Part shown: positions 1-11,414 of the stretch, in pieces | Layout of the letters: each line of letters begins with the position of its first letter | Numbering within the stretch: the stretch's first letter is position 1 | Assembly (NCBI GenBank): GCA_010093485.1 | Contig: MU001492.1 | Location: forward strand, 274,228 to 338,227 | DNA length: 64,000 nt | Source: Karstenula rhodostoma CBS 690.94 | Lineage: Eukaryota; Ascomycota; Dothideomycetes; Pleosporales; Didymosphaeriaceae | Direction of reading: 5' to 3' | Translations under genes and position numbers: made by a program | The notes under the pieces: model-generated | Database searches by the model: none | What the model was told of the DNA's origin: nothing | The model's input: only the letters and a program-made list of their open reading frames with translations

Positions 1-564
1 TGCAGTCTTCCTAAGCTGATAGACACTGTGCTCTCACGGGAACATGAAGACCGGATATAGGCTGAAGCCTTCGCCGGCAGATATAGAATAGTTGTTCCTG
101 GATTAACTTAGGCTACTAAACAAGTCTAAAATCTTGACCTAATACTGTACCGTCGGTGTTCACCTTCCCGTGAGAGATTGTGTCGGCGATGCACTTGATG
201 TCGTGAGGCTTATCAGATGGCGACGACGTAGCGCAGCGCTACTCATAACCTCGGCCTGGACCGCCGTGTCGCGACCTCGCCATCGCACCTTCTGGAATCC
301 CAGCGGACCCCCTCACGCCTGGATATATTCACCCTTTTGCACTTGCATTTCCCGGTGCTCTGCATTTGTCTTTGCCTTTGCCTCGGAATACCTTGTAATT
401 TCCCGAAACCGCATCCGAAGTCGGGCTGGGCTATTCACGGGCTGCGCGCCACCGCTAACACGTCCCCCATCGCGGAGCGGCTCCGCTGACGTCTTGTCTG
501 TTCGGGGAACCAGCAACATCGTCCTCCCTTGACCCCTCCTCCCACAAATACACAGCAACCCACC
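1..564. other. 5' flank of the Lon gene, no gene recognised
   Basis: No open frame here shows family similarity, and the longer frames lack ATG starts or have arbitrary composition. It probably holds the promoter and 5' leader of the Lon gene at 565. Nothing else is recognised. Confidence 0.5.
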
Positions 565-3415
565 ATGGGCAAATCCTCGTCGAAAACGAGCGCCCGCGTG
601 CTCCCGCTCATCCCGCTCGCCGCGCCGCTCGCCGTCCTCCCCGGAACCACGCTCAAGATCCCCATCGCCAACCGCTCAGACATCGCCGCCATCCTCGCAA
701 AGATCTACAGCATCTCCTCTACCGCCAAGCCCGACGCTTCCATCACCGTCGCCTGCGTGCCGCTCAACTCGCCTGAGGTATCGCCCCTCGACGGGAGGCT
801 GTTGATCGAGGATGGCAGCAAGGGCAGGCGGGAGAACCTGTATGAACTGGACCCAGTGAATGCGACGAAGAAGGACGTCTTTGGGTATGCGTGCGTGGCC
901 AAGGTCAGCGGGGTGCAGGGCCGGCGGCAGGGGGAGCTGAGTCTGGTGGTGGAGGGGCTGGAGCGGGTGAGGATCGTGGATGTGGTGCAGGACCGGCCGT
1001 ACTTTGAGGGCGAGCTTGAAGCTGTAGAGGAGTTTGGTATGTATACAATCTCGTCTGAGGTCATGCTAGGTGAATGGTGGACTGACACTCGCAGTGGACG
1101 TGGACAACCCCGAATTCGAGGCGCAGTTCAACCTGCTCAAGCAGCTGTCGCGCGAACTGCTCGCCCTCGTCCGCCTATCCTCCATATTACCCCGTGCCCC
1201 GGCCGTGTCGCTATCGCCCATCGTCGCACGAAGGTTAGAGCTGTTCATCGCCCGGAAGGACTTGATAGAGGCGGGTTCGCTGGCTGACTTCATGGCCAAT
1301 GTGGTCGACTGCACCCACGAAGAGAAGCTGCGCGTTCTGGCAGCGGTTGATGCAAAAGAGCGCGTGGACAAGGTCATCGAGATACTGCAGCGCCAAATCA
1401 CAAACATACAGGGCAACACGCGGATAACAGTCACAACCGCTGCGTTACCTGTGCCGACGGGCAGCTTCGACATTGACCAGCTGCGGAGATTGCAGCAGGA
1501 AGCGCTACAAAGACGGGGATTGAAGAGTCCGAATATGCCCCCTGGCTTCCCTGGTGGACTTCCCGGCGGAGGAGCAAACGTAGGAGATGACGAGCCCAAC
1601 GAATTGGACGAGTTGAAGAAGAGGCTTCAAGACGCACAACTTTCGCCTGACGCGGACAAGGTAGCACAACGAGAGCTCCAGCGGCTGTCGAAGATGAATC
1701 CGGCACAGGCTGAATATCAAGTCTGCAGGAACTACCTGGAGAACCTCGCTGAGATTCCGTGGACGAAAACCACGGCCGACCAGCTGGATGCGAAGACGCT
1801 GATCAAGGCCAAGAATCAGCTTGACGACGACCACTATGGCCTGGAGAAGATCAAGAAGCGACTGTTGGAGTATCTAGCTGTGCTCAAACTCAAGGAGCAC
1901 GCCAACAAGAGTCTCGACGAGCAGATCCGCACCTTGGCCGATGCGGCACATCCCAAGGAGGGTAAAGACGAGAAGGAAGAAGAAACAGAAGAGAAGCCCG
2001 CACGAGAGCCCACAGAAGAAGAAACGAGGTTGATGGAGAAGAAGCGTATGGTGGACAAGTCGCCCATTCTCCTGCTGGTCGGCCCTCCCGGCACCGGAAA
2101 GACATCGCTCGCAAAGTCCATCGCAACCGCTCTCGGTCGCAAGTTCCACCGTATCTCCCTCGGTGGCGTGCGCGACGAAGCCGAAATCCGCGGCCACCGC
2201 CGCACCTACGTCGCCGCCATGCCTGGCCTGGTCGTCAACGGCCTCAAGAAAGTCGCCGTCTCGAACCCCGTCTTCCTCCTCGACGAAATCGACAAGCTCG
2301 GCACGTCAAACTACAACGGCGACCCTTCCGCCGCAATGCTCGAGGTCCTCGATCCAGAGCAGAACCACACCTTCACAGACCACTACGTCAACATCCCCAT
2401 TGACCTCTCCAAAGTCCTCTTCATCGCGACTGCAAACTCACTAGACACCATCCCTCCGCCCCTGCTAGACCGCATGGAAACCATACAGCTGAGCGGCTAC
2501 ACCACGCTCGAGAAGCGCCACATCGCCGAGCGCCACCTCATCCCCAAGCAAATCACCACCAACGGCCTGCACAACGAAGAAGTCCACATCCCGACCGACG
2601 TCCTCGACAAGATCATCACGTCCTACACGCGCGAAGCCGGCGTGCGCAATCTCGAGCGCGAAATTGGGTCCGTCTGCCGCTCTAAAGCCGTCGAGTACGC
2701 AACCGCAAAGGACACAGACACCCTCGCGGCGTACAACCCTGCTGTCACGCTGTCCGACTTGGACGCTATGCTCGGCATCGAGCGCTTCACAGAGGAGCTC
2801 ACGGAACAACACGCACGACCCGGCGTCGTCACAGGGCTAGTCGCCTACAGCTCCGGCGGGCAAGGCAGCATCCTCTTCATCGAGATCGCCGACATGCCGG
2901 GCTCCGGGCGCGTCCAGCTCACCGGCAAACTCGGCGACGTGCTCAAGGAATCCGTCGAAGTCGCGCTCTCCTGGGTGAAATCGCACGCCTTCGAGCTCGG
3001 CCTCGCCGCCTCCGCAGACGAAGACGTGATGAAATCCCGCGCCATCCACGTCCACTGCCCCTCGGGCGCAATCCCAAAAGACGGCCCCTCCGCCGGCCTC
3101 GCCCACACCGTCGCTCTCATCTCCCTCTTCTCCGGCAAACCCGTCCCGCCTACCCTCGCTATGACGGGCGAGGTCTCCCTCCGCGGCCGCGTCCTCCCCG
3201 TCGGTGGCATCAAGGAGAAACTCATCGGCGCGCTGCGTGCCGGCGTCGAGCGCGTGCTCCTCCCCGAGGCGAACCGCAAAGATGCCCGCGATTTACCGCA
3301 GGAGGTGCTGCAGGGACTCAAGATTGAGTTCGTGGGGCATATCTGGGAGGCGCTGGGGTTGGTGTGGCCCGAGCGGTGGGAGAGGAGCGTCGGTGGGTGG
3401 GAGAGCAGGCTATGA
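565..3415 (+). CDS. Peroxisomal Lon protease (Lon2 type)
   Basis: ATP-dependent Lon protease of the peroxisomal matrix, which degrades damaged or unassembled matrix proteins. Two exons, 565-1036 and 1095-3415, with a 58-base GTATGT...CAG intron; 930 residues, as usual for fungal peroxisomal Lon. Order: N-terminal LON substrate-binding domain (about 10-250), AAA+ module with Walker A GPPGTGKT at 487-494 and Walker B LLDEIDK near 550, then the Lon protease domain with catalytic Ser823 in DGPSAG and Lys866 in the KEK motif. The last three residues are SRL, a canonical PTS1 peroxisomal signal, and the N-terminus does not look like a mitochondrial presequence. The start at 565 has a good context (CACCATGG); the open frame begins slightly upstream but without an ATG. 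The neighbouring cho2 gene is convergent. Confidence 0.95.
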
Positions 3416-4326
3416 GTGGCGGGAGAGGGCAAAGGGAGGCCCGTTGGATGTTGGATGTTGGTGGGGGATTGCGTTTTCTGCGCTTTGTAAATACTCGTTG
3501 CATTCGCTCGTTAGTTTAGCATTTGGGTATGGTATGGTATGGCCTGGTATGGCGGCGTCGGCGTTGATCATCACGTTACGGTAGCAGCGCTTTTTGTAAA
3601 TCACATAAATTCGGGAATCCTACACTTGCCTCTTACGTATAAACATCCAGGACATATCGTCATTGGCCTACTCTATAGACGCATAACATACTAAGTTGCT
3701 ATGGGATTATAAACAAGGCTTTAGTTTTGTAGACGTATTATAGAGCAAGTTACTACAGGATGAGGTGCGCGCGCCGATTCTGGCTTTTTGTGTCGTCGGC
3801 CACTGAATTCTACACCTGCTTACTTACTCCTTCACCTCGCTTCTCCGTCATCATGGGATTTCTGATACAATGTAGCAAATGCAAGTCAATCCACCAATAG
3901 GAAATACAAGCACGTCTTCGCTGCAACGCTCACGATATGCATGCATCCATTAGTGCAAACTCATACGTATATACACCTGCCTAACAATTCCATCCCTCCC
4001 TTCCTTCCTTTCCCCACCCACCCGCCTCCGCTAAACCGCACAACAACGCACAAACAAAACAAACAAAACGAACTTTCTCCTCTGTCTCCTAGAAAGGAAA
4101 CAGATAACCCCTTCACGCCACACCAGCCCTCAGCACCCACCGACCCACGTCTCCGTCTCCGCATTCCCACGTGCGCGGCACAATGCCGTCGCGCGCCGTT
4201 TTAGAAGGCCGCTAGATAGAAGCGCCGAACAACCAGGATGGCGGGACAAAGGCCAGTAGGTGGTGGATATGGGACAAAGAAAGCTGGGCACGAGGGTGGT
4301 GATGGAGAATGGGGTGGGTGGTTGAG
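3416..4326. other. Intergenic region between convergent genes
   Basis: Shared 3' flank of the Lon (+) and cho2 (-) genes. It contains a short imperfect ATGGT tandem repeat near 3528-3551 and a pyrimidine-rich stretch near 3990-4100. No coding frame is convincing. Confidence 0.5.
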
Positions 4327-7300
4327 CTACTGCAGCTCAGGCGTGTTGCGTCCTGTGCGGGACATGCTATACGGCGCCTAAGGGCTGTCAGTACAGTACA
4401 GCGAAAGGGAGGGTCTTAGGGAAAACATGTGATGGTGGCAGGGAACATACCAGGACTTTCTTCGCGTTGCAGATGCGCCATGCGAGGTTGCGCACAGTGC
4501 CGTCGGCCTGGACGACCTCGGGAGCGAATTCGATGCCGAACCTGTGTTGTGTTAGCTACAACTGCTGCGAGTTAAGAATGGGTAGATTAGACACTCACAT
4601 CTGATGCACCGCGAACACGACCCTTCGAGAGTACCTCCCATCCCTCTCGACCAAGCTGCCAAACGGCTCATCCGCCGTGCTCGGCGCAATCTCTGGATCC
4701 CTATCAAAACAGTTTTGTACGACGGGCAGCAGAGCGCGCTCCACAGGCTCGCGAATCGTCCCGTTGGCATCGAACTCGACGTCCTCCTCGCCGAAGCGCG
4801 GGATACGCGTCTCGAAAGCCTGCGAGATGGCGAGGACATTGTGCTTGCCGTTGTGGTGGTATCTGAACTCGAACACACCCGTTGTCCACCAGAGCTTGTC
4901 GCCGCGGAACTCGACCTCGCCCGTGTAGCAGTCTCCGTCTGCATCTTTGCGGGCGGAGGCGGCCATAATCTTGTCGGACACGAGGATTCCTTCTTCGGCG
5001 CGGGACGTGTCGTAGACGCCCTTGGTGGTGGCGATCCAGCGCCCATTGCTACCGATGCGAGTTACCTCGCGCGACGCGTTGTCAGCCACCATGTACAGGC
5101 CAATCCAGTCTTTTTTGCTGTGGTTCAGGGGAGCTTCCCAGCGGACTTTGATGGGGGCACCGTATTCCAGCAGGAGCTTGTCGAAATCGCTGGTGCGCTC
5201 CGCAGGTGTGCGTGCCATTGAGCCTTCCCGCGCGTGACCTTTCTGGAGCTCCATGTGAGGCGACAAGCGCGAGCCCTCGATCTCGAGCTTGTACTGCGTT
5301 GGGTCTACCCCGGCTAGCTCTGGGGCTAGGCGGGTGATGGATACGCGTGCCGGGTAGGATTTGAACAGCGCGGTAGTATCTTTGAAAAACGTATCAACAC
5401 CAGCGGCTAGCTTGGGTCTGGCGCTCTCTATGACCTCCTCAATGAATTCAACAGTCGAGTTGAGGTACTCGTCTGCCGCCGACTGCCAGTTACGGACGGG
5501 GCTGGGGAGAGCCTGCCGGAGAGTCTTGCTCACGCCCGACGTCTGGCGCAGTTTCTCGCCGTAGAGCTTTTGCATGTGTGGACGCTCGACAAACTGTAAG
5601 AAGACAAGGTTGAGGATATGCGCGGTTCCAGCGAGGTAGAACATGGGCAGACTCCCTGTGATCAGCGCAACACCCCACACGCCGGCGAGGCCCAGGACTC
5701 GCTCGGGGTTGTTTAGGAAGCGATAGATGCCGGAGTAAGTAAGGTTCTTGGAAGGCGGGTAGAAGACTATACTCGGGGGTACAAAGTCAGCCGAGTTACA
5801 AAAGTGGGTTTACGTACGAAGTGTCCATGTCTAAGACATGGCGACTTTGTACCGGGGCGTACTGACAATCCCCAAAGCACCAACCGAATTCACCCAGCGA
5901 TTCGTAGATGCTGGAGGCGACCCACACCTGCAAAGCGACAAGGCTGACTCCGATGACATGTCGAAGCAGCGTCCATCCAGATGTCCAGTCAGACGGGAGG
6001 GTGTACATCTTCCAAGCTGCTGCGGCGAAGCTAATATGAGTGAAAGTCATGCTAAGGTGGTACAGGTACTTCCATTGCCGCCATGCCTCTTCTTTGCTGT
6101 CTCCGTACTTGATGAAATGGCGCGTCCAGTTCTTCTTTTTCGACTGTCGATCTAGGATGTATCCAAGCCCGAGCGCGTACCACAGCCTCCAGATGAAAGC
6201 ATTGACGAGAAAAAAAGTGCGCACGGGCCACGTATTCGGTGTCATAGTTGCAAAGCAAAACATGTACAGAGTGAACAAGACAACGCTTATATCAAGTGAG
6301 CGATGGAAATCGGTGTTTAGCGGACCTACGATGTTGTGAATCTGCGAAGGTTGCCCGTCAGATTCGTTGATGGGGGTACCATCGAGAAACGCAGCTTCGG
6401 ATTGAGCAGACGTCGGGCGTTCTTCGCGGTAGATGCTTTGGGACTGTTGGCGCTTTCTGGGCGGTGGTTTGTTATACGTCTTCTCGATATGTGGGTTTTC
6501 GACGAAGGTCAAGAAGGCAAATTGCGCGGCGTGTGCGATTACGGAGATGCACAGGACAGCGTAGCTCGAGGCCATCATAGATATACCGTAGTATCCGGCG
6601 TATCCGACTGAGTACATAGGATGCGGAGCCATCTCGAAGACTCCGTCAAACGTAAGGTCTTGATCAATAAGGAAGAACTGAACATGCGGTACTTAGTGTA
6701 TATCATTTGACTTGGTGTGAAAGAGGGCAGGAAGTAACGCACGTGATCCCCCCAGTACCATGCAAAGTCCTTGACTACCCTGTGAGCATCGAGTTTGACC
6801 CACAGATTGAAGAGGAAAAGCAGGATACCCGTGGCCCATCGCAGCATCCACAAGCCCCAGCTCTCGTCTGGGCGGTTGAAGCAGGCTATAGCGAAGAGGC
6901 AGTACGAGACGAAGTCAGACATGAGGATGAGGTCTACGACCCGTCTGAAGAGCAGCCACGTATTGTATTCGAGCGGTGCTTCTTCGAACTTGTAGTCCTG
7001 AGGGATCTTGGTCTCCATTTCGTGCTTGAGCAGCTTGTACAGCGTGCGGTGCTTGTTGACGCCCAGGTCTGGGTTCTCGAAGAGGTGCGAGTTCTTCGCC
7101 CAGAGGACCAAACGGTTGTGGTTGGACTGCATGTGCAGGAGCCAACCGATGCCTAGGTTGTAGGCCGCACGCCAAAACAGAAAGATGACGGCGAAGACGG
7201 GCTTGCGGGCGCTTGTGGGCAGTGCGTAGAGCAGGAGAATCAGACCAGCGAGAACAGCGAGGACGACAAGGTCAGACAGGTTCTTTGGTTGCGAGGGCGA

Positions 7301-7637
7301 AAGAAGCTGCGATACCATGTCGTGCGTATGAGGCACGATAAATACTACGGTAGACATGTTAGCAAGCTAGCATACTACCTGCCACCACTCACTGTGTCGC
7401 TCGTGGGCTACCACGTCGGGCTCAATGGCGCTGCCGCCGTGTCAACGTACCGGTGCCGTCTGGGGTCCTGCCGTAGGTGCGCTTCGGACCATCTTTCTGG
7501 ACCTTGGCTTCCTGTTCATTCAGGTCTAGCACCTTTTGTCTCGCGTCGTCAGAGTTGTGCAGGTGCAGCGGTTTGGCTGAAGGCCGTTCGCGCAGGTTGC
7601 CGCCATCAGCGCCCGTGCTGTGAGACGCGTCCGCCAT
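4327..7637 (-). CDS. cho2: Phosphatidylethanolamine N-methyltransferase (CHO2)
   Basis: SAM-dependent ER membrane enzyme for the first methylation of phosphatidylethanolamine on the way to phosphatidylcholine. Six exons in transcript order: 7637-7451, 7344-6743, 6677-5867, 5766-4599, 4541-4451, 4377-4327; 969 residues. All introns are GT-AG and keep phase. The small last two exons follow from in-frame continuation to a TAG at 4327. Multiple hydrophobic segments lie in the first 620 residues. Two PEMT-type repeats are visible: one with APHPMYS near 280 and [11 protein letters not shown] near 320, the other with [10 protein letters not shown] near 545 and [12 protein letters not shown] near 592. 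The C-terminal third is soluble. Length and the two-repeat layout fit fungal Cho2, not the single-domain Opi3. Confidence 0.94.
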
Positions 7638-8419
7638 GATGCTGTGCAGAGGAGAACAGCAGAAGGAGGGGCAGTTGCGGGCAGTCGCACAATTTCGGGT
7701 GGACGTGGCCCGGTGGGCTGTTGGGCGAAGCGGAGGCGCTATTAAATGCAGGCGTGCGCTGTGTGGTGGGCGTGGTGGAGCGCGGGTTGATGCGGGCTAG
7801 GGTGCGGCTTGCGCTCCCGATGCAATTGCGTGTGACTGTGGACAGAGGCGACAGGGGGTTGTGGCTATGGAGTGTTGAACTCCAGCGAGTATGTTGAATG
7901 TGCCAACGAGTGACTGAAGTGACTGGAGGTGTCGTGAGCAGAGGGAACCTTTTCACGGCGACTTCGGGAATCGAGACAGGGAAGCCGCCACCAACAGCAC
8001 CAACAGGGTGGGGCGGGAGCACAACAACGGCCGCTGCTGCCGACCCCGCCGTGGGACACAAACTGCGCGGGCTGTGGACACACCACAAACACCACACCTC
8101 GACTGCATCACCTCATCCCGCTCAGTACTCTATCGTGAACCCTAGCGTCAAGAAACCATCGCGTAGCGCCATCATGTGCTCTTCAATTGCGATTTTCAGT
8201 ATAACCTCATGTAGGTACAGAGAACCACGCCAAAACCATTACGTACTGCCAGCATGTGATGCGCCAGATGCCTCACGCGCTCTCGGCAGTTCTGAAGCGA
8301 GCGTTGCTCCTGGAAGCGTTTCCAAGAGCCAGGCGAATGCAGCTGGGGACAGTGTACAACACGACATCGCACCTAGAAACCTAGACCCCGCCCGCGCCCG
8401 CCTGCCTTTCATCACGTGC
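7638..8419. other. Upstream region of cho2
   Basis: This 782-base stretch lies between the cho2 start and the 3' end of the next minus-strand gene, so it should contain the cho2 promoter. Open frames here overlap each other on both strands and resemble no protein I know. No regulatory site is assigned. Confidence 0.4.
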
Positions 8420-9550
8420 TCATATTGAATTGCACCTCTTCAATTTGGTCTTGTCTGCAGACCCTCCGTCGACTTTCCCGTGTGACGGGCTCTGGCCGGG
8501 CCAACTCGAGCATGAGCCCGTCCGTGTAGGCGTGGGTTGCACGGTGCTCGACAGGCATCGGAACGCGACGGCTTCGTCCGAGAAGCGACGGCTGCGGATC
8601 GAATGCATACGTTTCGATGCCAAAAGGCCAGAAATGGTGAGCCTGTCCAGTTCCCTCGCCAGCTGCGTGATGGGCAGTTGCAGGTGGGCAGTACTTGGTT
8701 TGAAGGCGGCCGCTTCGGGGCTGAGCGTGAAGTCGGTGTATGCCGAATTCAGCGGCGCTACGAGAAACGCTGATTGGGTTTGTAGGATAGATTGAGGAGG
8801 CAGCGGAGATGGACGTCGTATCTCTGCTTGTGTACAGCCAGCTGTCATATCTGGTGCTATTTCGTCCAGCGGTAGTGGTCCTTTGCGGGTCTGCTCGAAA
8901 GGAGAGACGGCCACGTCGTCTGTCCAGCCTTGCCAGTCAAAAGACGTCGTGTCTGAATCCCCGTAAGAGTTGCTGCCGTAGTATTCTACGCTGTTCCACG
9001 ACGATTCCGGTGGACAAATGATAGCCTCCAATGTGTGAATGTTGTTCTCACAAACTTGTAAACAATCGAGTATGACCTTCTCCTCATTCTCACAGGTCCG
9101 AATTGTCTTGCTCGTCCTCCATCTGTCCTGCTGGATCTTCTTCCGTTTCGTACGGGGAGTCGGGTTGGTGTCCAATATGCGCTGGTTACGGGTCTGTCGG
9201 TCGCGGAGGGCATTGAGCGTTGTCACAGTCTTGGATAGCAACCCTTCCAGGTAGTCCTTCTGACCACGCAAGTTGTTAAGCGTCGGCACCCATGTGTTGA
9301 GGTTATGCATCGTCTGCGTGTTGTGAACAAAAGCGTCAAAGTAGCCTGAAAGTCGATCTGGGGAGTAGGGATTGATCGGTCGTACTCCGTACTCCATACC
9401 GCAGAAAAGTCCTTGGTTTTCTCGCCAGGTTTGTTCAGAACTACAAGGCCCATCAAGTATATGACGATTGGATTGTTGTTTAGCAGGATTTCTTTGAGTT
9501 CCCCGCATCGGTAGGCGTTCATGGCAACAATGGTAGTGCGGCGTAGCCAT
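8420..9550 (-). CDS. Hypothetical protein with central coiled-coil-like region
   Basis: An uninterrupted frame of 376 residues with an ATG at 9550. I do not recognise a family. Residues about 65-165 are helical in character, rich in Leu, Lys, Arg and Glu with little Pro, and could form a coiled coil. The remainder is Ser/Pro/Thr-rich and probably disordered. The tail ends in a basic Lys-Leu-Lys-Arg run. A second in-frame ATG at 9397 (peptide MEYGVRPINPYSP) is an equally plausible start, because the first 51 residues are low in hydrophobic order. It is transcribed away from egt1, sharing a long divergent upstream region. The frame could also belong to a longer spliced gene. Confidence 0.5.
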   Translation of the reverse strand: MATPHYHCCHERLPMRGTQRNPAKQQSNRHILDGPCSSEQTWRENQGLFCGMEYGVRPINPYSPDRLSGYFDAFVHNTQTMHNLNTWVPTLNNLRGQKDYLEGLLSKTVTTLNALRDRQTRNQRILDTNPTPRTKRKKIQQDRWRTSKTIRTCENEEKVILDCLQVCENNIHTLEAIICPPESSWNSVEYYGSNSYGDSDTTSFDWQGWTDDVAVSPFEQTRKGPLPLDEIAPDMTAGCTQAEIRRPSPLPPQSILQTQSAFLVAPLNSAYTDFTLSPEAAAFKPSTAHLQLPITQLARELDRLTISGLLASKRMHSIRSRRFSDEAVAFRCLSSTVQPTPTRTGSCSSWPGQSPSHGKVDGGSADKTKLKRCNSI

Positions 9551-11414
9551 CGCCGGTGGGAGGCGAGCCCGCTACGCATGATCCAGGCCCACGGTCAAGC
9601 TTGAACACAGAGGAAAGTCCAGTCGCTTCTCCAATCCATACTATCCCAAGTGTGGCTTGCGGGTGGTTCAGGGGTCGGCCATGGTGAAAGAGAAAGAAAT
9701 CCGTATCCGAGAACAAAGAAAAACGCCTCCAGCAAGTCGTTCGTGTTGCAAGATCATTCTGGTGATATTGTACGAGTCGAAAGTGCTGTACAGGAAAGCT
9801 GGTCACGAGTAGTAGCTGCTCCGTGATTCTGTGATGCTGCAACCCAGCAGAATCTGTGCGACGAGTGATGTGGCATGAGCATATGTGCGTCTGAGACTTC
9901 ACGCTTGGTTAGTGGGTAGAACTTGAATCGCATGAGCGAACATGGTCGGAAGTTGAAAAATCGAAGATTCGAAGAAGGATTGAATAGCGATGAGAGCGAT
10001 GTATCCGAGCCACTAGACCGTATCAGATCGAAGAATATCAATGGATGGCTGTTTTCGAATACGAAGGATCGCTTCAACATGGGCCGAATCCAAAGTGCGG
10101 ACTGTCGACGAGTCTTGATCTGTAAGCAGACCGCGCGCCCAGCAGTTCGTTGACCATGGAAGAGATGTATCCCGGAATAGACCCCTTCGAGTTAGCTTCA
10201 CTCCCCTCTTACCTCTGGGCTGGCTTCGGGCGTAGAGAGACTATCGGGGGCATTCGCATCTCAGCCAATGTACATGGAGATGAAAAATTCTCTCGAGATG
10301 AAAAGAGTGGGCTTTCGGGTTGGTTCCTGTCCTGCCCAGAGACGGAGCGCACCCGCACCTTCACATAATCCGAAATGCGCTAGTCCCATCTCGGATGACA
10401 ATGACTAACCCCAGGGCCCATCGTCTGTTGTCGTGCATGCGCGTGCAGTTTCCTCGTCACCGTCTGGTCAATGTGCTTCCATCATCACGCAACCTCGCAT
10501 GCAGCGGAGTTGCATGTTCCGCAAATATCCCTCGCATCTCCATCTTGGCCCGGTGCTGTCCGCCTGCTGACGCGACCTGCAGTGCTGCCGCGGCACCCCG
10601 CGTTCGCACAGCAGACGGATTTGCGCGAATTCGCCGCCATTCCGCAGTGCATCCAGATCCTGATCAAGCAAGACGTGTCAGACCGTGGGCCACTCGTGGC
10701 ACTGCTGTACCTGGCGAAAACTGAGCCCCGCCACCGCTCCAGAAGGTTGCTGTCTTGCGCCGTCAACGTGTTCTACCATACAGGGACGCAAAATAGATCG
10801 CGGATCCATTGATCCCCGCTAGTCTTGCCCTGGCCTAGCCGCTCACCTCTTCTACGGCTTCCGGCCTCCCGTCAACATCAGCCCTCATGAACCGCATGGA
10901 CGTCATCGTCTAAGACGCTCCACTCACCAATGTTTGCCACTATGCCACTCTTGGATGCTTGCCACAAAGCCGAGCTTGATGCGGGGTGACACCGCCGCTC
11001 TCACCAGTTCCATTTCATGTCAAACACGCAATGCAGCTTTGGTAGGGGGTCAATCGAGTGATGAGAGGCCAATCGACGCCGTAGCCTGCGGCAAACAAGC
11101 AATTCCTGCCGTACCGTCTCCAGTCGTGAGGGTTTGCCGCCGCTTGATCTTTCCTGTGGCTAGAGCGTGATTGGCCCTGCCGCACTAGTGGTAGATTCCT
11201 TGTCTACCTACTGCAGCATAGAGAGATCCTCTTCCTTCCAACTCTGCCGGGTCCATCACCGTGAGCTACGCCATCTTTGGAGTGTATAGCGCCTATTGTC
11301 CATTACGTGAATATATATCGGCTGTAGCCGCCCTTTGCGATGGACCTTCCTCGAGCTCTGTCAGGAGCTAGACCCCGTCCGCTGCGACTACTCAAAGAGA
11401 CGTCATTCGAAAAA
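9551..11414. other. Divergent intergenic region upstream of egt1
   Basis: About 1.9 kb between the minus-strand hypothetical gene and egt1. A 76-codon frame at 9923-10153 and frames at 10320-10812 show no recognisable similarity. It is presumably promoter DNA for both genes. An ATG at 11340 lies in frame with egt1 and is an alternative start. Confidence 0.4.

Noticed and set aside
170..532. 120-codon frame upstream of the Lon gene
   Set aside because: No ATG start at the frame beginning, biased Arg/Ser composition and no similarity.
2845..3432. 195-codon minus-strand frame in the Lon gene
   Set aside because: Shadow of the GC-rich Lon protease domain.
3528..3551. Short ATGGT tandem repeat
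   Set aside because: Only a few imperfect units in a 3' flank; not distinctive enough to call as a feature.
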